64,000 bases of DNA from assembly GCA_041871065.1 (NCBI GenBank), contig CP168942.1, positions 1,458,501 through 1,522,500 of the forward strand, read 5' to 3'. A program made the translations under genes and the position numbers. This document shows, piece after piece, positions 8,456-16,444 of this stretch. The stretch is from Weissella confusa. GTDB lineage: Bacteria; Bacillota; Bacilli; Lactobacillales; Lactobacillaceae. The first letter of the stretch is position 1; each line of letters begins with the position of its first letter. The notes beneath the pieces were generated by a model that worked only from the letters and a program-made list of their open reading frames with translations, ran no database searches and was not told the origin of the DNA.

Positions 8456-8752
8456 TTATTTATTCTTCATGACTTGATTGTACAAATCATCAATCAAATC
8501 TTCATATCGATTAACAATATCCCAATCAGGGTTATCGTAATCCCAACTACCGTCAGCTTGCTTGTACCCAGCAATAGACAAAAACTTCTTTAGTTCTAAA
8601 TAATCATTAGCCCTAAATTCAAACCGGGTAAAATCATTACCGCGTTCAATTTTAGTGGCTTTTAGCAAATACTCAGAGGCACTATTTTTAATGAAATCTA
8701 CATCATTGTTAGGCAGTTCAAACTGAACTATTTTATTCGACTTCGTCAACAT
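8456..8752 (-). CDS. Candidate immunity protein for the MuF-linked toxin domain
   Basis: A 98-residue acidic protein (motifs FELPNNDVDFIKNSASEYLL, DNPDWDIVNRYEDLIDDLYNQV), not recognised from any phage structural family. Its start lies 20 bp inside the end of the MuF-fusion gene with no strong RBS, so it is probably translationally coupled. It is followed by a terminator. A small, acidic, unrelated gene directly behind a toxin-bearing head protein is the standard arrangement of a toxin-immunity pair. The function is inferred from context alone. Confidence 0.5.
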   Translation of the reverse strand: MLTKSNKIVQFELPNNDVDFIKNSASEYLLKATKIERGNDFTRFEFRANDYLELKKFLSIAGYKQADGSWDYDNPDWDIVNRYEDLIDDLYNQVMKNK

Positions 8753-9587
8753 GATACACCGTAATAATTTTCCCTTCTTTTTTATTTACAACCAGAAGCA
8801 CGTCGTTGTCACCATTATACCAAAACACATCATCACCGGGCGCTTCCGTGATTAAGGTGTTGTCTGACACTAGTGTCTTTTTGAAATCTTCTACTGTAAT
8901 ATCACGCTCATACGCCCGTTGAATAGCATGAAAATTAACTTGCTTAATGACTGTACCGTCAACTGCCTTAATTCCTCGAAGCGCAAACCACTCTTCTGGG
9001 ATATCTTTCAACGATTTAATTTCTATTGGTTCTTCTGGCTCTTGATCAATGTTTTCATAATCATCATCAGAATTATCATCATTGCCGATTTGAGTTCCAG
9101 CCAGTATGCCACCAAAAAAAGAAAGGTCTGGTTTAGAATCATCTTCCACACGAACCAATGTGCAACGGCAGTTTGGATGGAATGGAACCAACGTCTGTGC
9201 ATCCCCAAGCGAATACGTCTTGCCAACATACGGCAAGCAATATTGGCACGCGCCAAATTCGTTGATAATCATCACTTGCTGGTCCTTGCTACCCGGCAAA
9301 TCACGATATTGCGATAACTCTCTTTCGCGGTCATCTGCAGACTTCCAAGCAGCTACCTTAGCTTCACGGTCAGCAATTGCTGCATACGTTCGGATATTAC
9401 GGGCAGCAGAAGCACTGAATGAGCGTAAATACCACCACAAGCCCATATAACCACCAACCATTTCAGCTAGTTGCTTACGTCGCTCTGCTTCGTCTTGCTC
9501 TTTCTCTTTCTTAGCCGCGTCAACATAGTCTTTCAATTCGGCCAGATAATCATCATCACTGTAGTTTTCGTAATCATTGTCAGCCAT
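8733..9587 (-). CDS. MuF-type minor head protein fused to a DUF4258/BECR-like toxin domain
   Basis: A 284-residue protein. The start (9587) lies one base after the stop of the preceding half. Residues 1-45 are a charged linker. Residues 55-150 match the end of Mu gpF-type head morphogenesis domains, with CQYC (114-117) and PFHPNCRC (135-142). An acidic linker (165-192) leads to a C-terminal domain (195-284) with FHAIQRAYERDIT (219-231), VFWYNGDNDVLLVV and IITVYHVDE. That pattern resembles DUF4258 and other RelE/Barnase-EndoU-type (BECR) small nucleases. Temperate phages are known to carry MuF-linked polymorphic toxins. The toxin assignment is by pattern only. Confidence 0.7.
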   Translation of the reverse strand: MADNDYENYSDDDYLAELKDYVDAAKKEKEQDEAERRKQLAEMVGGYMGLWWYLRSFSASAARNIRTYAAIADREAKVAAWKSADDRERELSQYRDLPGSKDQQVMIINEFGACQYCLPYVGKTYSLGDAQTLVPFHPNCRCTLVRVEDDSKPDLSFFGGILAGTQIGNDDNSDDDYENIDQEPEEPIEIKSLKDIPEEWFALRGIKAVDGTVIKQVNFHAIQRAYERDITVEDFKKTLVSDNTLITEAPGDDVFWYNGDNDVLLVVNKKEGKIITVYHVDEVE

Positions 9588-9588
9588 A

Positions 9589-10203
9589 CTACATTCCTCC
9601 AGTAATAATCGCCCATTGCTTAGCGCTCACTCCTTGCTGGATAGCTTTGCTAATCTCAATCGATAAACTAGCAAGGGTATTATCAAACGACGTCCAGTAG
9701 GCTTGTGAGGGCGTTTTCTTGTCGAAAGAAGCGTGGGACAATTCCTGAACTTTACTATCAGGTAACGTGGACTTAATGCCCGTGTACTTTGCTTGTCGCT
9801 GATACTCGTCTTTGAACTCATCGTTAAGCGTTGAGTCAAATAACTTGTATGAATCAATTGCGAACGGCAACATCAGTAAACCCAGCAATGACTGAACATA
9901 CATTTCCATGTCTGAAACCCCCATAGTAAGAAACGCCATTTTGCGCTTCTTAGCGTTGATTTCAGACGTTCTGGGTAATTGTTCGGCCAGCTTCTTCAAA
10001 CGGTTAATATCAGCAGCATTTGGCGCCTTGGTTAGTATTCCGCTATCAATGTGGTCATCAGCACTGTGAGTAACAAAAAAAGCGCTCAATTCCGCGCTCA
10101 TCTTATCAGTATGTTGATCAGCTTTCTTATCAAGCTTCACATTGATGTCGTAGTCATGCTTCATTGTGGCAAGCATGTGTTGCTTTTCCTGTGATAGTTG
10201 CAT
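9589..10203 (-). CDS. Minor head protein, N-terminal half of a split MuF protein
   Basis: A 204-residue mainly helical protein ending in FDNTLASLSIEISKAIQQGVS, which looks like the middle of Mu gpF-type proteins just before the RTE helix. The matching part (SAARNIRTYAAIADREA) opens the next gene, one base downstream. The pair therefore looks like one MuF protein divided in two, either naturally or by an old frameshift (the frames differ by one). It starts immediately after the portal gene. Confidence 0.65.
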   Translation of the reverse strand: MQLSQEKQHMLATMKHDYDINVKLDKKADQHTDKMSAELSAFFVTHSADDHIDSGILTKAPNAADINRLKKLAEQLPRTSEINAKKRKMAFLTMGVSDMEMYVQSLLGLLMLPFAIDSYKLFDSTLNDEFKDEYQRQAKYTGIKSTLPDSKVQELSHASFDKKTPSQAYWTSFDNTLASLSIEISKAIQQGVSAKQWAIITGGM

Positions 10204-11633
10204 TACTTAGCCTCTTGCTTATCAAAATCGGCATCCGTCTCATCACTGAGTGAGCCCATCATGCTCTTAGCAGCGTCCTTTTGCTCTCGTTCCTTGGCCT
10301 TGATAACTGCATCAGGGTCTTCAATCGTTGAAATCTCTGACAACGCGGTCTTACGGTCAACACCAGCGTCAAGCATTACCTTGGCTGTGTTGGCTTCGTC
10401 TTGCACGTTGTGTGGCACAGTTCGTTTGAACGTCATTTTGACGTTGTTTGCATAATTCTTATCACCGGTATCAAGCGGTAGCGTTGCTCCAATGGTGAAT
10501 GCCAAGCGCCACATTTGGCGCAACGACATTTTGAACTTGCGCTCCTTCATGTTTGCTGCCGTACTCATTGACTGCAGCTTAAATTCAAGCGAAGTACCTG
10601 ACGCATTACCAAACACATCATCATTGAAGTTGGCGACGTTTGACTTGTTGTAAATCATGTCGATAACCCGGTCCAAGAAGTTCTCTTGGATACCATCAGC
10701 GTCTGGCTTGTTCATAAAGTCAATCGTCACATCACGTTCAGTATCTACTGACGCAACGTTAATGACGCGCTTATCAATCATATCTTTGATGATGTCAGGT
10801 TTAAGCTTAGCGTTAATCACCTTCATGATGGTGTTTGAGAAATAATCAATGTCATTCCCCTTATTGCTCAAGGCAACTTCAACCGCATCAATCAAGCTCA
10901 TAACTTGCTCAAACAGTCCCTGACGCTCCGTTGACGCGTAGAACTCAACCATTGGCACATTCATAAATTGGTTATCCATTACTTCTTCCGAAATGGTCAT
11001 TTCAGCACCGGGCGTACCAGTGAATGAATACGCATCCGTCTTGGTGTACAACGTGCCTGATAACTCACCGTTACGTTGCTTTTGTGTGTAGTAGATACCA
11101 AACACTGGACGCTTCTCAATTGAGCTGTCATACACAATAAAGCCGTTACGCGGGTCAACTGGTGCGACACGCGTCTCTTTCTCCTCGTTTTGGTAAACAA
11201 GAACGTACGAACGGCCGAAGATATCAACTTGCTTTGCCAATTCAGCAACAATGTCAGTCAAATCATTAATATCAACAAACTTGTTGATTGCTTGATCAAG
11301 CTCATCATTGGGCTTGCCGTTGTCGTTGTAATCGAACTTAACCGGTGTACCAGCAAAGTATCCGACTTCTGTATCAACCAATTCCTTGGCGAAATTAACA
11401 ATCAAGCGATTATCAGGCTTACCGGGTGCTTTAGACATCTTCTCTAAGATTGAATGCTTACCCAAGTAATACTTCATAAGCTTGTTGAACCAGTTATGCA
11501 TTGCACGGTTGTGCTTGCTTAATAGTTGGCTCAATTCATCAGGAGCCAGCATTTCATCCCCGACGCCCTGGTCGAAGTAGAAGACATTATTATCATCAGA
11601 CGATAATCTGTCGCTATTGAATCTAAACGCCAT
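10203..11633 (-). CDS. Portal protein (SPP1 gp6-like)
   Basis: A 476-residue portal that forms the dodecameric DNA entry ring. It has the family's N-terminal helices (LSQLLSKHNRAMHNWFNKLMKYYLG), ELVDTEVGYFAGTPVKFDY, and the central FGRSYVLVYQNEE, NVPMVEFYAS and GTSLEFKLQSMS motifs. Its acidic C-terminus ends DFDKQEAK. Length fits SPP1-type portals. ATG 11633 overlaps the terminase stop (TAATG), and the next head gene overlaps its own stop, so the genes are coupled. Confidence 0.92.
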   Translation of the reverse strand: MAFRFNSDRLSSDDNNVFYFDQGVGDEMLAPDELSQLLSKHNRAMHNWFNKLMKYYLGKHSILEKMSKAPGKPDNRLIVNFAKELVDTEVGYFAGTPVKFDYNDNGKPNDELDQAINKFVDINDLTDIVAELAKQVDIFGRSYVLVYQNEEKETRVAPVDPRNGFIVYDSSIEKRPVFGIYYTQKQRNGELSGTLYTKTDAYSFTGTPGAEMTISEEVMDNQFMNVPMVEFYASTERQGLFEQVMSLIDAVEVALSNKGNDIDYFSNTIMKVINAKLKPDIIKDMIDKRVINVASVDTERDVTIDFMNKPDADGIQENFLDRVIDMIYNKSNVANFNDDVFGNASGTSLEFKLQSMSTAANMKERKFKMSLRQMWRLAFTIGATLPLDTGDKNYANNVKMTFKRTVPHNVQDEANTAKVMLDAGVDRKTALSEISTIEDPDAVIKAKEREQKDAAKSMMGSLSDETDADFDKQEAK

Positions 11634-12907
11634 TAGAAAATACCCTCCATTACGACGATTTGGTTATCTGTCGACTTGTCATTGTGAATGACGTATCGCA
11701 TTGTATCCATTGCGTGGTCGTTATCCTTAACTGGCACGCCTTTCTTCTCATCCCACACGTAGGCGAAAATTTCCGTTTCGAACTCAGGCGCATCCTCACG
11801 TACAACATGAAGCTTATCTGCCTTGATTAGCTTTGCTACGTCTTCAATACCCTTAAGGATGCGCTTATCAGCATTGCGAACATCAATATCTTCGTTAGCA
11901 AAACGCGCAACGTGTTCAGGTCGTGCGGAATCAGCCCAAAATGGAATGTCACCGTATCGGTCAACGACATCCTTGGCAACTTCAACCCAGTAATCAATTT
12001 CAGCGTGTCGCTTTGCCCGCTCTTCGATGAGGTAATAATCTTCACCCTTAACACCCCACACTTGAATAACACCAGTGTGTTCATATCCCCAGTCGACACC
12101 AGCAATATAGCGGTCCATTTCTGGTAGGTCTTCTTTATTGATAAAGTGCTTCTCTTCGTCAAAGTCGGCATACACGGCACCTTCACCAGAAACCCAGCGC
12201 CCATAGATTGCACGATCGTATAGCATACCACTAGGTGTCAGTGCCTTGATGTTTTCGCGGGACTTCTTACTTAGTGACGTGTTATCGTCCAAAATGAACT
12301 GATTCTGAATGATGTGGCTGCGCTTCTTTTCAGCTGGCGTATATCGCAGGCTATCAGAATTAATAGCCTTATCAATATAATCAGTCTTCAACCAATGTGA
12401 CGGAATGTCCGGGTTGGTATCGACTAGAACACGCGCCGTATCAATAGCAGAAATACGCTTAAGAATTTCGGAAAACACTTCCGGATTAGCCAATGAAGCC
12501 TCGTTGATATAAGCGCCATAGGCCGTCATACCACGAATAGACTGCAAACCACTTATTGACCCGTGATAGGCAAGAACAATCTTCACTCCCCGGATATAGA
12601 GGTTGTTGAAGCGGTCATACGTTGGATAGATACCAAACACTTCACTCAATGGCTGGATAATGTTGTTTTCAATCGTCTTAGCAGTGGCACCAGACATGAT
12701 GTACATAGGCGTGCCAATACCTTGCGCATTAGCCAGCTTGCGAACACGCTCAATCTCATACAAGAACATAAGATTATCAATGAAGGTCTTACCAGCACGG
12801 ACACCGCCATGATTAATCATCATGTTCCAATCGTCCCTGGCAAGAAATCCGATTGTTTGAATTTGCTTCTTAGTCAGAAACATTGGGTTCTTAACCGTAT
12901 CAGCCAT
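11633..12907 (-). CDS. Terminase large subunit
   Basis: A 424-residue packaging motor and headful/cos nuclease. A Walker A-like GVRAGKTFIDNLM lies near residue 35, a Walker B/acid region YGAYINEAS near residue 130, and an RNase-H-type nuclease start AGVDWGYEHTGVIQVWG near residue 245. I chose ATG 12907 because AAAGGTGG lies 9 nt upstream; ATG 12916 is also possible. It overlaps the small subunit stop and the portal start. Confidence 0.94.
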   Translation of the reverse strand: MADTVKNPMFLTKKQIQTIGFLARDDWNMMINHGGVRAGKTFIDNLMFLYEIERVRKLANAQGIGTPMYIMSGATAKTIENNIIQPLSEVFGIYPTYDRFNNLYIRGVKIVLAYHGSISGLQSIRGMTAYGAYINEASLANPEVFSEILKRISAIDTARVLVDTNPDIPSHWLKTDYIDKAINSDSLRYTPAEKKRSHIIQNQFILDDNTSLSKKSRENIKALTPSGMLYDRAIYGRWVSGEGAVYADFDEEKHFINKEDLPEMDRYIAGVDWGYEHTGVIQVWGVKGEDYYLIEERAKRHAEIDYWVEVAKDVVDRYGDIPFWADSARPEHVARFANEDIDVRNADKRILKGIEDVAKLIKADKLHVVREDAPEFETEIFAYVWDEKKGVPVKDNDHAMDTMRYVIHNDKSTDNQIVVMEGIF

Positions 12908-13805
12908 TGCCTTCATCCACCTTTCTCAGTTCTTCTTGTGCGATTATGTTGATACCAGCAAGCAAGCGATCAATTTGTTCATCTTGACGCTCTTGTTCAG
13001 CACCAGTTGTTTGAATTGCTGCCGCCTTAGCTTCTGCAATGATTGCGTCAGCGATTACACGGCGTACACGGGCGCTTTCTAGCTCAACTTGCTGTGATTT
13101 GTTTATCTCAGCTAACAGACGTTCTTGGGCTTTCTGCTTGTCGTACAAATCGAGTACAACACCATCTCGACCAATTGAAACTTTCTTGATCAAGCTTGTG
13201 TCAACCAGTGATTTGTCTTTCAACTGCACCCATGAACGGTGATTAATGACTGGATTACCATCTACATCAACCAAAGGCTCACCTTGATAATCAATAGCAA
13301 ACTCATCATATCCACCAAAATCAAGGTAGCTACCAATATCTGAGAATGCTTGTTTCATTAAGTCGGCAAGTACGTCGTTTTTGTCGGCACCAATCTCTTG
13401 AAGTCTTGCTTTGCGCACTCGTTCGATTTCGTGTTTCACCCTAACATTTCCTAACAATCTAGGTCCTGCAGCGCTTGCTGTCTTGTAATCAACTTCATAA
13501 ACATTCATATACGACTGAGTTGCGTTAAACGTTCTCACATATTCAATGACAAAAGCCTTCTGCTTATCGGTTAATCCACTGCCATCAACTTCATCAATCG
13601 CTTCTTCAACAATATTTTTTGTACGCGTACTTTTTGATTTTGTACGCGTACTTTTTTTAGGTGGCGCATCCTTATTTCGCGACCAACCGTAACGCTGTTT
13701 CCAGCTCTTAACTGTGCTTAGCGCAACATCATACTTGGCTGCAATATCCTTGTACTTCATACCAGCCAGGTAGTCTTGCTCCGCCTCTACCCATTTGTCG
13801 GCCAC
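12900..13805 (-). CDS. Terminase small subunit
   Basis: A 301-residue protein. Residues 1-45 hold an HTH (YLAGMKYKDIAAKYDVALSTVKSWKQRYGW), then a basic linker with a duplicated KSTRTK element. A Terminase_2-type domain follows (LTDKQKAFVIEYVRTFNATQSYMNVY). The rest is helical and charged. It recognises the packaging site and recruits the large subunit. GTG 13805 is preferred because AGAGGTG lies 9 nt upstream; GTG 13817 is an alternative. Confidence 0.88.
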   Translation of the reverse strand: MADKWVEAEQDYLAGMKYKDIAAKYDVALSTVKSWKQRYGWSRNKDAPPKKSTRTKSKSTRTKNIVEEAIDEVDGSGLTDKQKAFVIEYVRTFNATQSYMNVYEVDYKTASAAGPRLLGNVRVKHEIERVRKARLQEIGADKNDVLADLMKQAFSDIGSYLDFGGYDEFAIDYQGEPLVDVDGNPVINHRSWVQLKDKSLVDTSLIKKVSIGRDGVVLDLYDKQKAQERLLAEINKSQQVELESARVRRVIADAIIAEAKAAAIQTTGAEQERQDEQIDRLLAGINIIAQEELRKVDEGNG

Positions 13806-13841
13806 TCTCTTCACCACCTCTCACACCGCTACCGAGCGGCA

Positions 13842-13985
13842 CTAATAGTGAACTACCTGAGTGCGAATTGGTTTTGGTGACTTATCCTTCTTTACTACTT
13901 TCTTTGGTTGCTGCTTACACTTATCAGCTTTGTCGATTGCCCCGATAATTTGAGCCTCGACACTTCTATAACTTGGATTACCCAT
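13842..13985 (-). CDS. Small basic phage protein
   Basis: A 47-residue protein, MGNPSYRSVEAQIIG..., with a Lys-rich C-terminus (KKVVKKDKSPKPIRT). ATG 13985 follows TTTGGAGTAAATATC. A longer open frame reaches back to 14042, but that part is a terminator hairpin. It is the first gene after the terminator and directly precedes terS. Function unknown. Confidence 0.65.
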   Translation of the reverse strand: MGNPSYRSVEAQIIGAIDKADKCKQQPKKVVKKDKSPKPIRTQVVHY

Positions 13986-13998
13986 GATATTTACTCCA

Positions 13999-14038
13999 AA
14001 ACAAAAGCCAGCTATCAAGTATTCCTTGATAACTGGCT
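13999..14038 (-). terminator. Intrinsic terminator after the tRNA-like RNA
   Basis: On the minus strand a strong stem (AGCCAGTTATCAAGG / CTTGATAGCTGGCT) is followed by TTTTGTTTT. It ends the transcript carrying the tRNA-like region and insulates it from the packaging genes downstream. Confidence 0.85.
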
Positions 14039-14120
14039 TCAACCGCGCGCTGACACATCCACAGCCACGGCACGATTATTAGATTCGAGAAAGCATATCC
14101 TTATGCTTATTGATATGTAT

Positions 14121-14281
14121 GCATGTGGTCAGGATTTGCACCTGACATAATGTGTATTCTCTTCCAAACGGGTTGCCACACTCACTGGGGCATCATGACT
14201 TCGCTTATTATTCCAGCCATTCTCAAACCTAGGCGTAACACATCTTATTGTCTAAGCGTCTACCTATTCCGCCACACATGC
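14121..14281 (-). ncRNA. tRNA-Leu-like structured RNA with expanded variable region
   Basis: On the minus strand a perfect 7-bp acceptor (GCATGTG with CACATGC) encloses TG and then a D-arm (GCGGAATAGGTAGACGC) almost identical to that of the host tRNA-Leu at 32,148. The 3' part is a T-arm, TCAGG-TGCAAAT-CCTGA. A weak anticodon arm (AGACA/TGTGT with a G-G mismatch, loop ATAAGA) could present AAG. About 90 nt separate it from the T-arm, where about 15 are normal. An alternative long helix (GACA..TAA..TGTGT with ACACA-TTA-TGTC) competes with the anticodon arm. It may be a decayed tRNA-Leu or a distinct RNA. Confidence 0.5.
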
Positions 14282-14285
14282 TATA

Positions 14286-14553
14286 TAACACACATTTACT
14301 AGCCGAACTAACGGCAATAGCGACTGCCGGAACCGACCCGACCGACACCCAACGAGTGCCATAACGAACAGCTTGGATACTGTTGTCGCTGCCAATTTTG
14401 AATTAAGGAGTTAATCCATATGACTTTAGCCTTGGTGTCTACTTGATTGAAGGACCACATCTCCAAATCTTTCGACCCTAACATAATACAACGGAAAGCA
14501 CGAACCATGTGCGACTTCAAAACGAAGCTCATACGAACGATATGCGAACTAAA
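14286..14553. other. Gene-free stretch upstream of the tRNA-like RNA
   Basis: No convincing gene is seen. The minus strand has a GC-rich patch with three GTCGG units (about 14,325-14,350) and a 73-nt segment (14,318-14,390) whose ends pair like an acceptor and T-stem but whose middle does not fold as a tRNA. A packaging site could lie here, since terS is nearby, but nothing proves it. Confidence 0.4.
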
Positions 14554-14982
14554 TCAATCCTCATCAATACTGCGGTATACGTGGAAATCGTATGTATCAA
14601 CGAACGCATCCGCAAAATAGCGAAACGCACGTTGTATATACTTTTGTCCCATCCTTGGGGTCATATTCATTAATTCAGAAATATCGATCCATTCCATATC
14701 GTCAATATAGCGATATTTAAAGAAAAACTTCTCTGGTTCTGGCATTGCATTAATTGCTTGTCTAACCAATTCAATGTAAACCTGTGCCCGTGTGTGGTTG
14801 CTAAGCTTATCATCAACAGAATTTCCATGTTTTGGTGATCCCGGCATATCTGTAATAACCGGAGACTTCAAATCAACGTAACTCATCCGAGCTTGTGCTT
14901 TGATATGTTTAAATTCTCGTTCAAAAAAATCTCGAACATTATCTTCTGTTGCGCGTTCGTTAACTGCCCTTAAAAGTGCCAT
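14554..14982 (-). CDS. ArpU-family late transcription regulator
   Basis: A 142-residue protein with DLKSPVITDMPGSPKHGNSVDD, then a helical region with a sigma-region-4-like HTH (YIDDMEWIDISELMNMTPRMGQKYIQRAF). This is the pattern of ArpU/RinA-type phage regulators that switch on packaging, head and tail genes. It is the last early-operon gene before terminase, the usual place. ATG 14982 has GGGGGCGACGG upstream; a longer TTG start at 15009 is possible. Confidence 0.82.
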   Translation of the reverse strand: MALLRAVNERATEDNVRDFFEREFKHIKAQARMSYVDLKSPVITDMPGSPKHGNSVDDKLSNHTRAQVYIELVRQAINAMPEPEKFFFKYRYIDDMEWIDISELMNMTPRMGQKYIQRAFRYFADAFVDTYDFHVYRSIDED

Positions 14983-15057
14983 TCCGTCGCCCCCGTTCTT
15001 CTGATACAATGAAATCTGCTACGAAAACATTGCGCTGGGCTTAACGGTCTGGCGCTT

Positions 15058-15324
15058 TTATTTTGCTTTCTTAGATCCCACAACATACGGCTCACGAACC
15101 TTTTTGAACGTCCAACCGTAATACCGTGCAATCTCTAGCACCGTCTCTACGCTGGTGTGAACAACATAAGCTAACTTTCGCGCTGACCAGTCAGGATGCG
15201 CTTCACGCTTCTGAACTGTTCGCTGCCAAATAATGTCGTGCGTCTTATCAACAAGTGTTACCTTGTGATTGCTAATTACCGCAGACTGTACTTCTTTTGC
15301 AAAGTTATAATTCAAACCACTCAT
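15058..15324 (-). CDS. Small HTH-like phage protein
   Basis: An 88-residue protein beginning MSGLNYNFAKEVQ. The stretch WSARKLAYVVHTSVETVLEIARYYGW looks like a helix-turn-helix. The C-terminus is basic. ATG 15324 follows GGTGGAGTGATT. It overlaps nothing of note downstream; an imperfect hairpin (15,010-15,050) separates it from the ArpU gene. It may be a DNA-binding regulator or a structural small protein; family not recognised. Confidence 0.55.
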   Translation of the reverse strand: MSGLNYNFAKEVQSAVISNHKVTLVDKTHDIIWQRTVQKREAHPDWSARKLAYVVHTSVETVLEIARYYGWTFKKVREPYVVGSKKAK

Positions 15325-15326
15325 AA

Positions 15327-15557
15327 TCACTCCACCAAATTCTCGTATCGTTCACCGTACAGCTCTGCCATCTTCATCAACATTTCCTTATTCGGCTTAT
15401 CTAAGCCATGTTCAAGGCGCTTGAGGTCTGCTAACCCAGATAACCCCAACTTATACCAAGCCGTATTTTGCGCTACCTTTGCCTTGATACGTGCTTTGGC
15501 AAGCTTTGTCGTTGGTGGCATACGGTACACGTCATCTTTCCAGTACAACTTTTTCAT
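15327..15557 (-). CDS. Small XRE-like DNA-binding protein
   Basis: A 76-residue basic protein with RIKAKVAQNTAWYKLGLSGLADLKRLEHGLDKPNKEMLMKMAELYG, an arrangement like an XRE-family HTH. The stop is within a few bases of the next gene's start. Possible late-switch regulator; no family hit available. Confidence 0.55.
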   Translation of the reverse strand: MKKLYWKDDVYRMPPTTKLAKARIKAKVAQNTAWYKLGLSGLADLKRLEHGLDKPNKEMLMKMAELYGERYENLVE

Positions 15558-15565
15558 TTGTCAGC

Positions 15566-15823
15566 CTAAAACAAGTCCAACTGAACTTGCTCGTCCCTTT
15601 CATCTTGAATAATTTCGGTATTTTGGTGAGGATCGTCTTCAATCACTTCACTTTTAAAGAACCATTCACCAATTTCAGTGCCGTTCGAATCATGTCCGTA
15701 GACGGTCATCATGTTTTTCGCAATCATTTTGATTTTGTATCCGTCTCGCTCTTCAAGAGTGAACAACGGCTTACTGCTCAAAATAATGAACCATTTACGA
15801 AGCAGCCGTTCTGGTATATCCAT
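15566..15823 (-). CDS. Hypothetical phage protein
   Basis: An 85-residue protein, MDIPERLLRKWFIILSSK..., acidic at the C-terminus and ending VQLDLF, a motif resembling a beta-clamp-binding peptide (QLxLF). ATG 15823 has GGAGG 7 nt upstream inside the preceding gene and overlaps its stop (TGATG). The clamp-binding reading is speculative. Confidence 0.55.
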   Translation of the reverse strand: MDIPERLLRKWFIILSSKPLFTLEERDGYKIKMIAKNMMTVYGHDSNGTEIGEWFFKSEVIEDDPHQNTEIIQDERDEQVQLDLF

Positions 15824-15945
15824 CACCAAACCTCCGTAATATCAAACATTTCACCAGCATACTTACGAAGCAACGCATCATAATCAATGCCAGTATCGAT
15901 ATGTTCTCTAGTTCCGTATGGACTAAGCCAGTAAACATTCCACAT
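15823..15945 (-). CDS. Hypothetical small phage protein
   Basis: A 40-residue protein, MWNVYWLSPYGTREHIDTG..., found by translating the gap between neighbours. Its ATG overlaps the preceding stop (TAATG) and its stop overlaps the following ATG, so it fits the coupled operon exactly. Function unknown. Confidence 0.6.
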   Translation of the reverse strand: MWNVYWLSPYGTREHIDTGIDYDALLRKYAGEMFDITEVW

Positions 15946-16238
15946 TACTTTTCCCTCGGACGTTGAACAACGTATTGACCCATGAACACCGTCTCAGCAG
16001 TGCCATTATTAATTACTCGTAACGCACTTCGAACTGCCGCTTCACTCTTGCCAACAATCTGTGCGATTTTTTCAGTATCAAGTCCCTTAAGGATGTACTG
16101 CGATTCAGCATCCAATACGTCATACTTCTTGCGAGGCTTAGTAACATGCTTGCGTTGGCCAACTACCTTTACATTCGTCATATCAGCGCCTTCAAGTTCC
16201 TTGTACCGCTCCGCCTCTGCTTGCGTCATTCGCATCAT
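15945..16238 (-). CDS. HTH-like phage protein
   Basis: About 97 residues; several in-frame ATGs (16,229-16,263) make the start uncertain. LDTEKIAQIVGKSEAAVRSALRVIN reads as a helix-turn-helix, preceded by a basic segment (RKHVTKPRKKY). The 5' end overlaps the disrupted gene upstream. Possible transcription regulator of the early-late switch. Confidence 0.55.
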   Translation of the reverse strand: MMRMTQAEAERYKELEGADMTNVKVVGQRKHVTKPRKKYDVLDAESQYILKGLDTEKIAQIVGKSEAAVRSALRVINNGTAETVFMGQYVVQRPREK

Positions 16239-16434
16239 GATCATCACCGTCCATTTCAAATAATTCACGTTTGCGTTTTTCATCACGTCTAATTCGCCAC
16301 AGTTTGGCGCGTATGGCGTTTTCTGTTCTTAGAAGGTAAAACACCATGTCGCGCTTTCTAAGCCCCTGGTCATTAAGAATAAGAAGCCTGCGGATATCTT
16401 ATGACGACCAAGGCGTGTCTCGTGGGTCATTCAT
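16192..16434 (-). pseudogene. Small phage gene interrupted by an in-frame TAA
   Basis: ATG 16434 has a good RBS (GAGGGGTTAAGT). The frame reads MNDPRDTPWSS, then TAA at codon 12 (16,399-16,401), then continues open for 68 codons (DIRRLLILNDQGLRKRDM..., ending GGAVQGT). A one-base change from TAT/TAC would give a continuous 80-residue protein. The downstream part is basic and helical. No alternative start with an RBS is seen after the stop, so the protein is probably lost. Confidence 0.55.
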
Positions 16435-16444
16435 ACTTAACCCC

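Noticed and set aside
13620-13660. Direct repeat GTACGCGTACTTTTT in terS
   Set aside because: It simply encodes the duplicated KSTRTK linker; it does not look like an operator or CRISPR element.
14318-14390. 73-nt segment on the minus strand with tRNA-like ends (6 of 7 acceptor pairs, 5-bp T-stem)
   Set aside because: The D-loop lacks GG, position 8 is not T, and no anticodon arm fits the standard spacing. It is probably a chance or decayed structure.
14308-14532. 74-codon minus-strand frame
   Set aside because: No RBS, odd composition, and it overlaps the GC-rich structured region upstream of the tRNA-like RNA.
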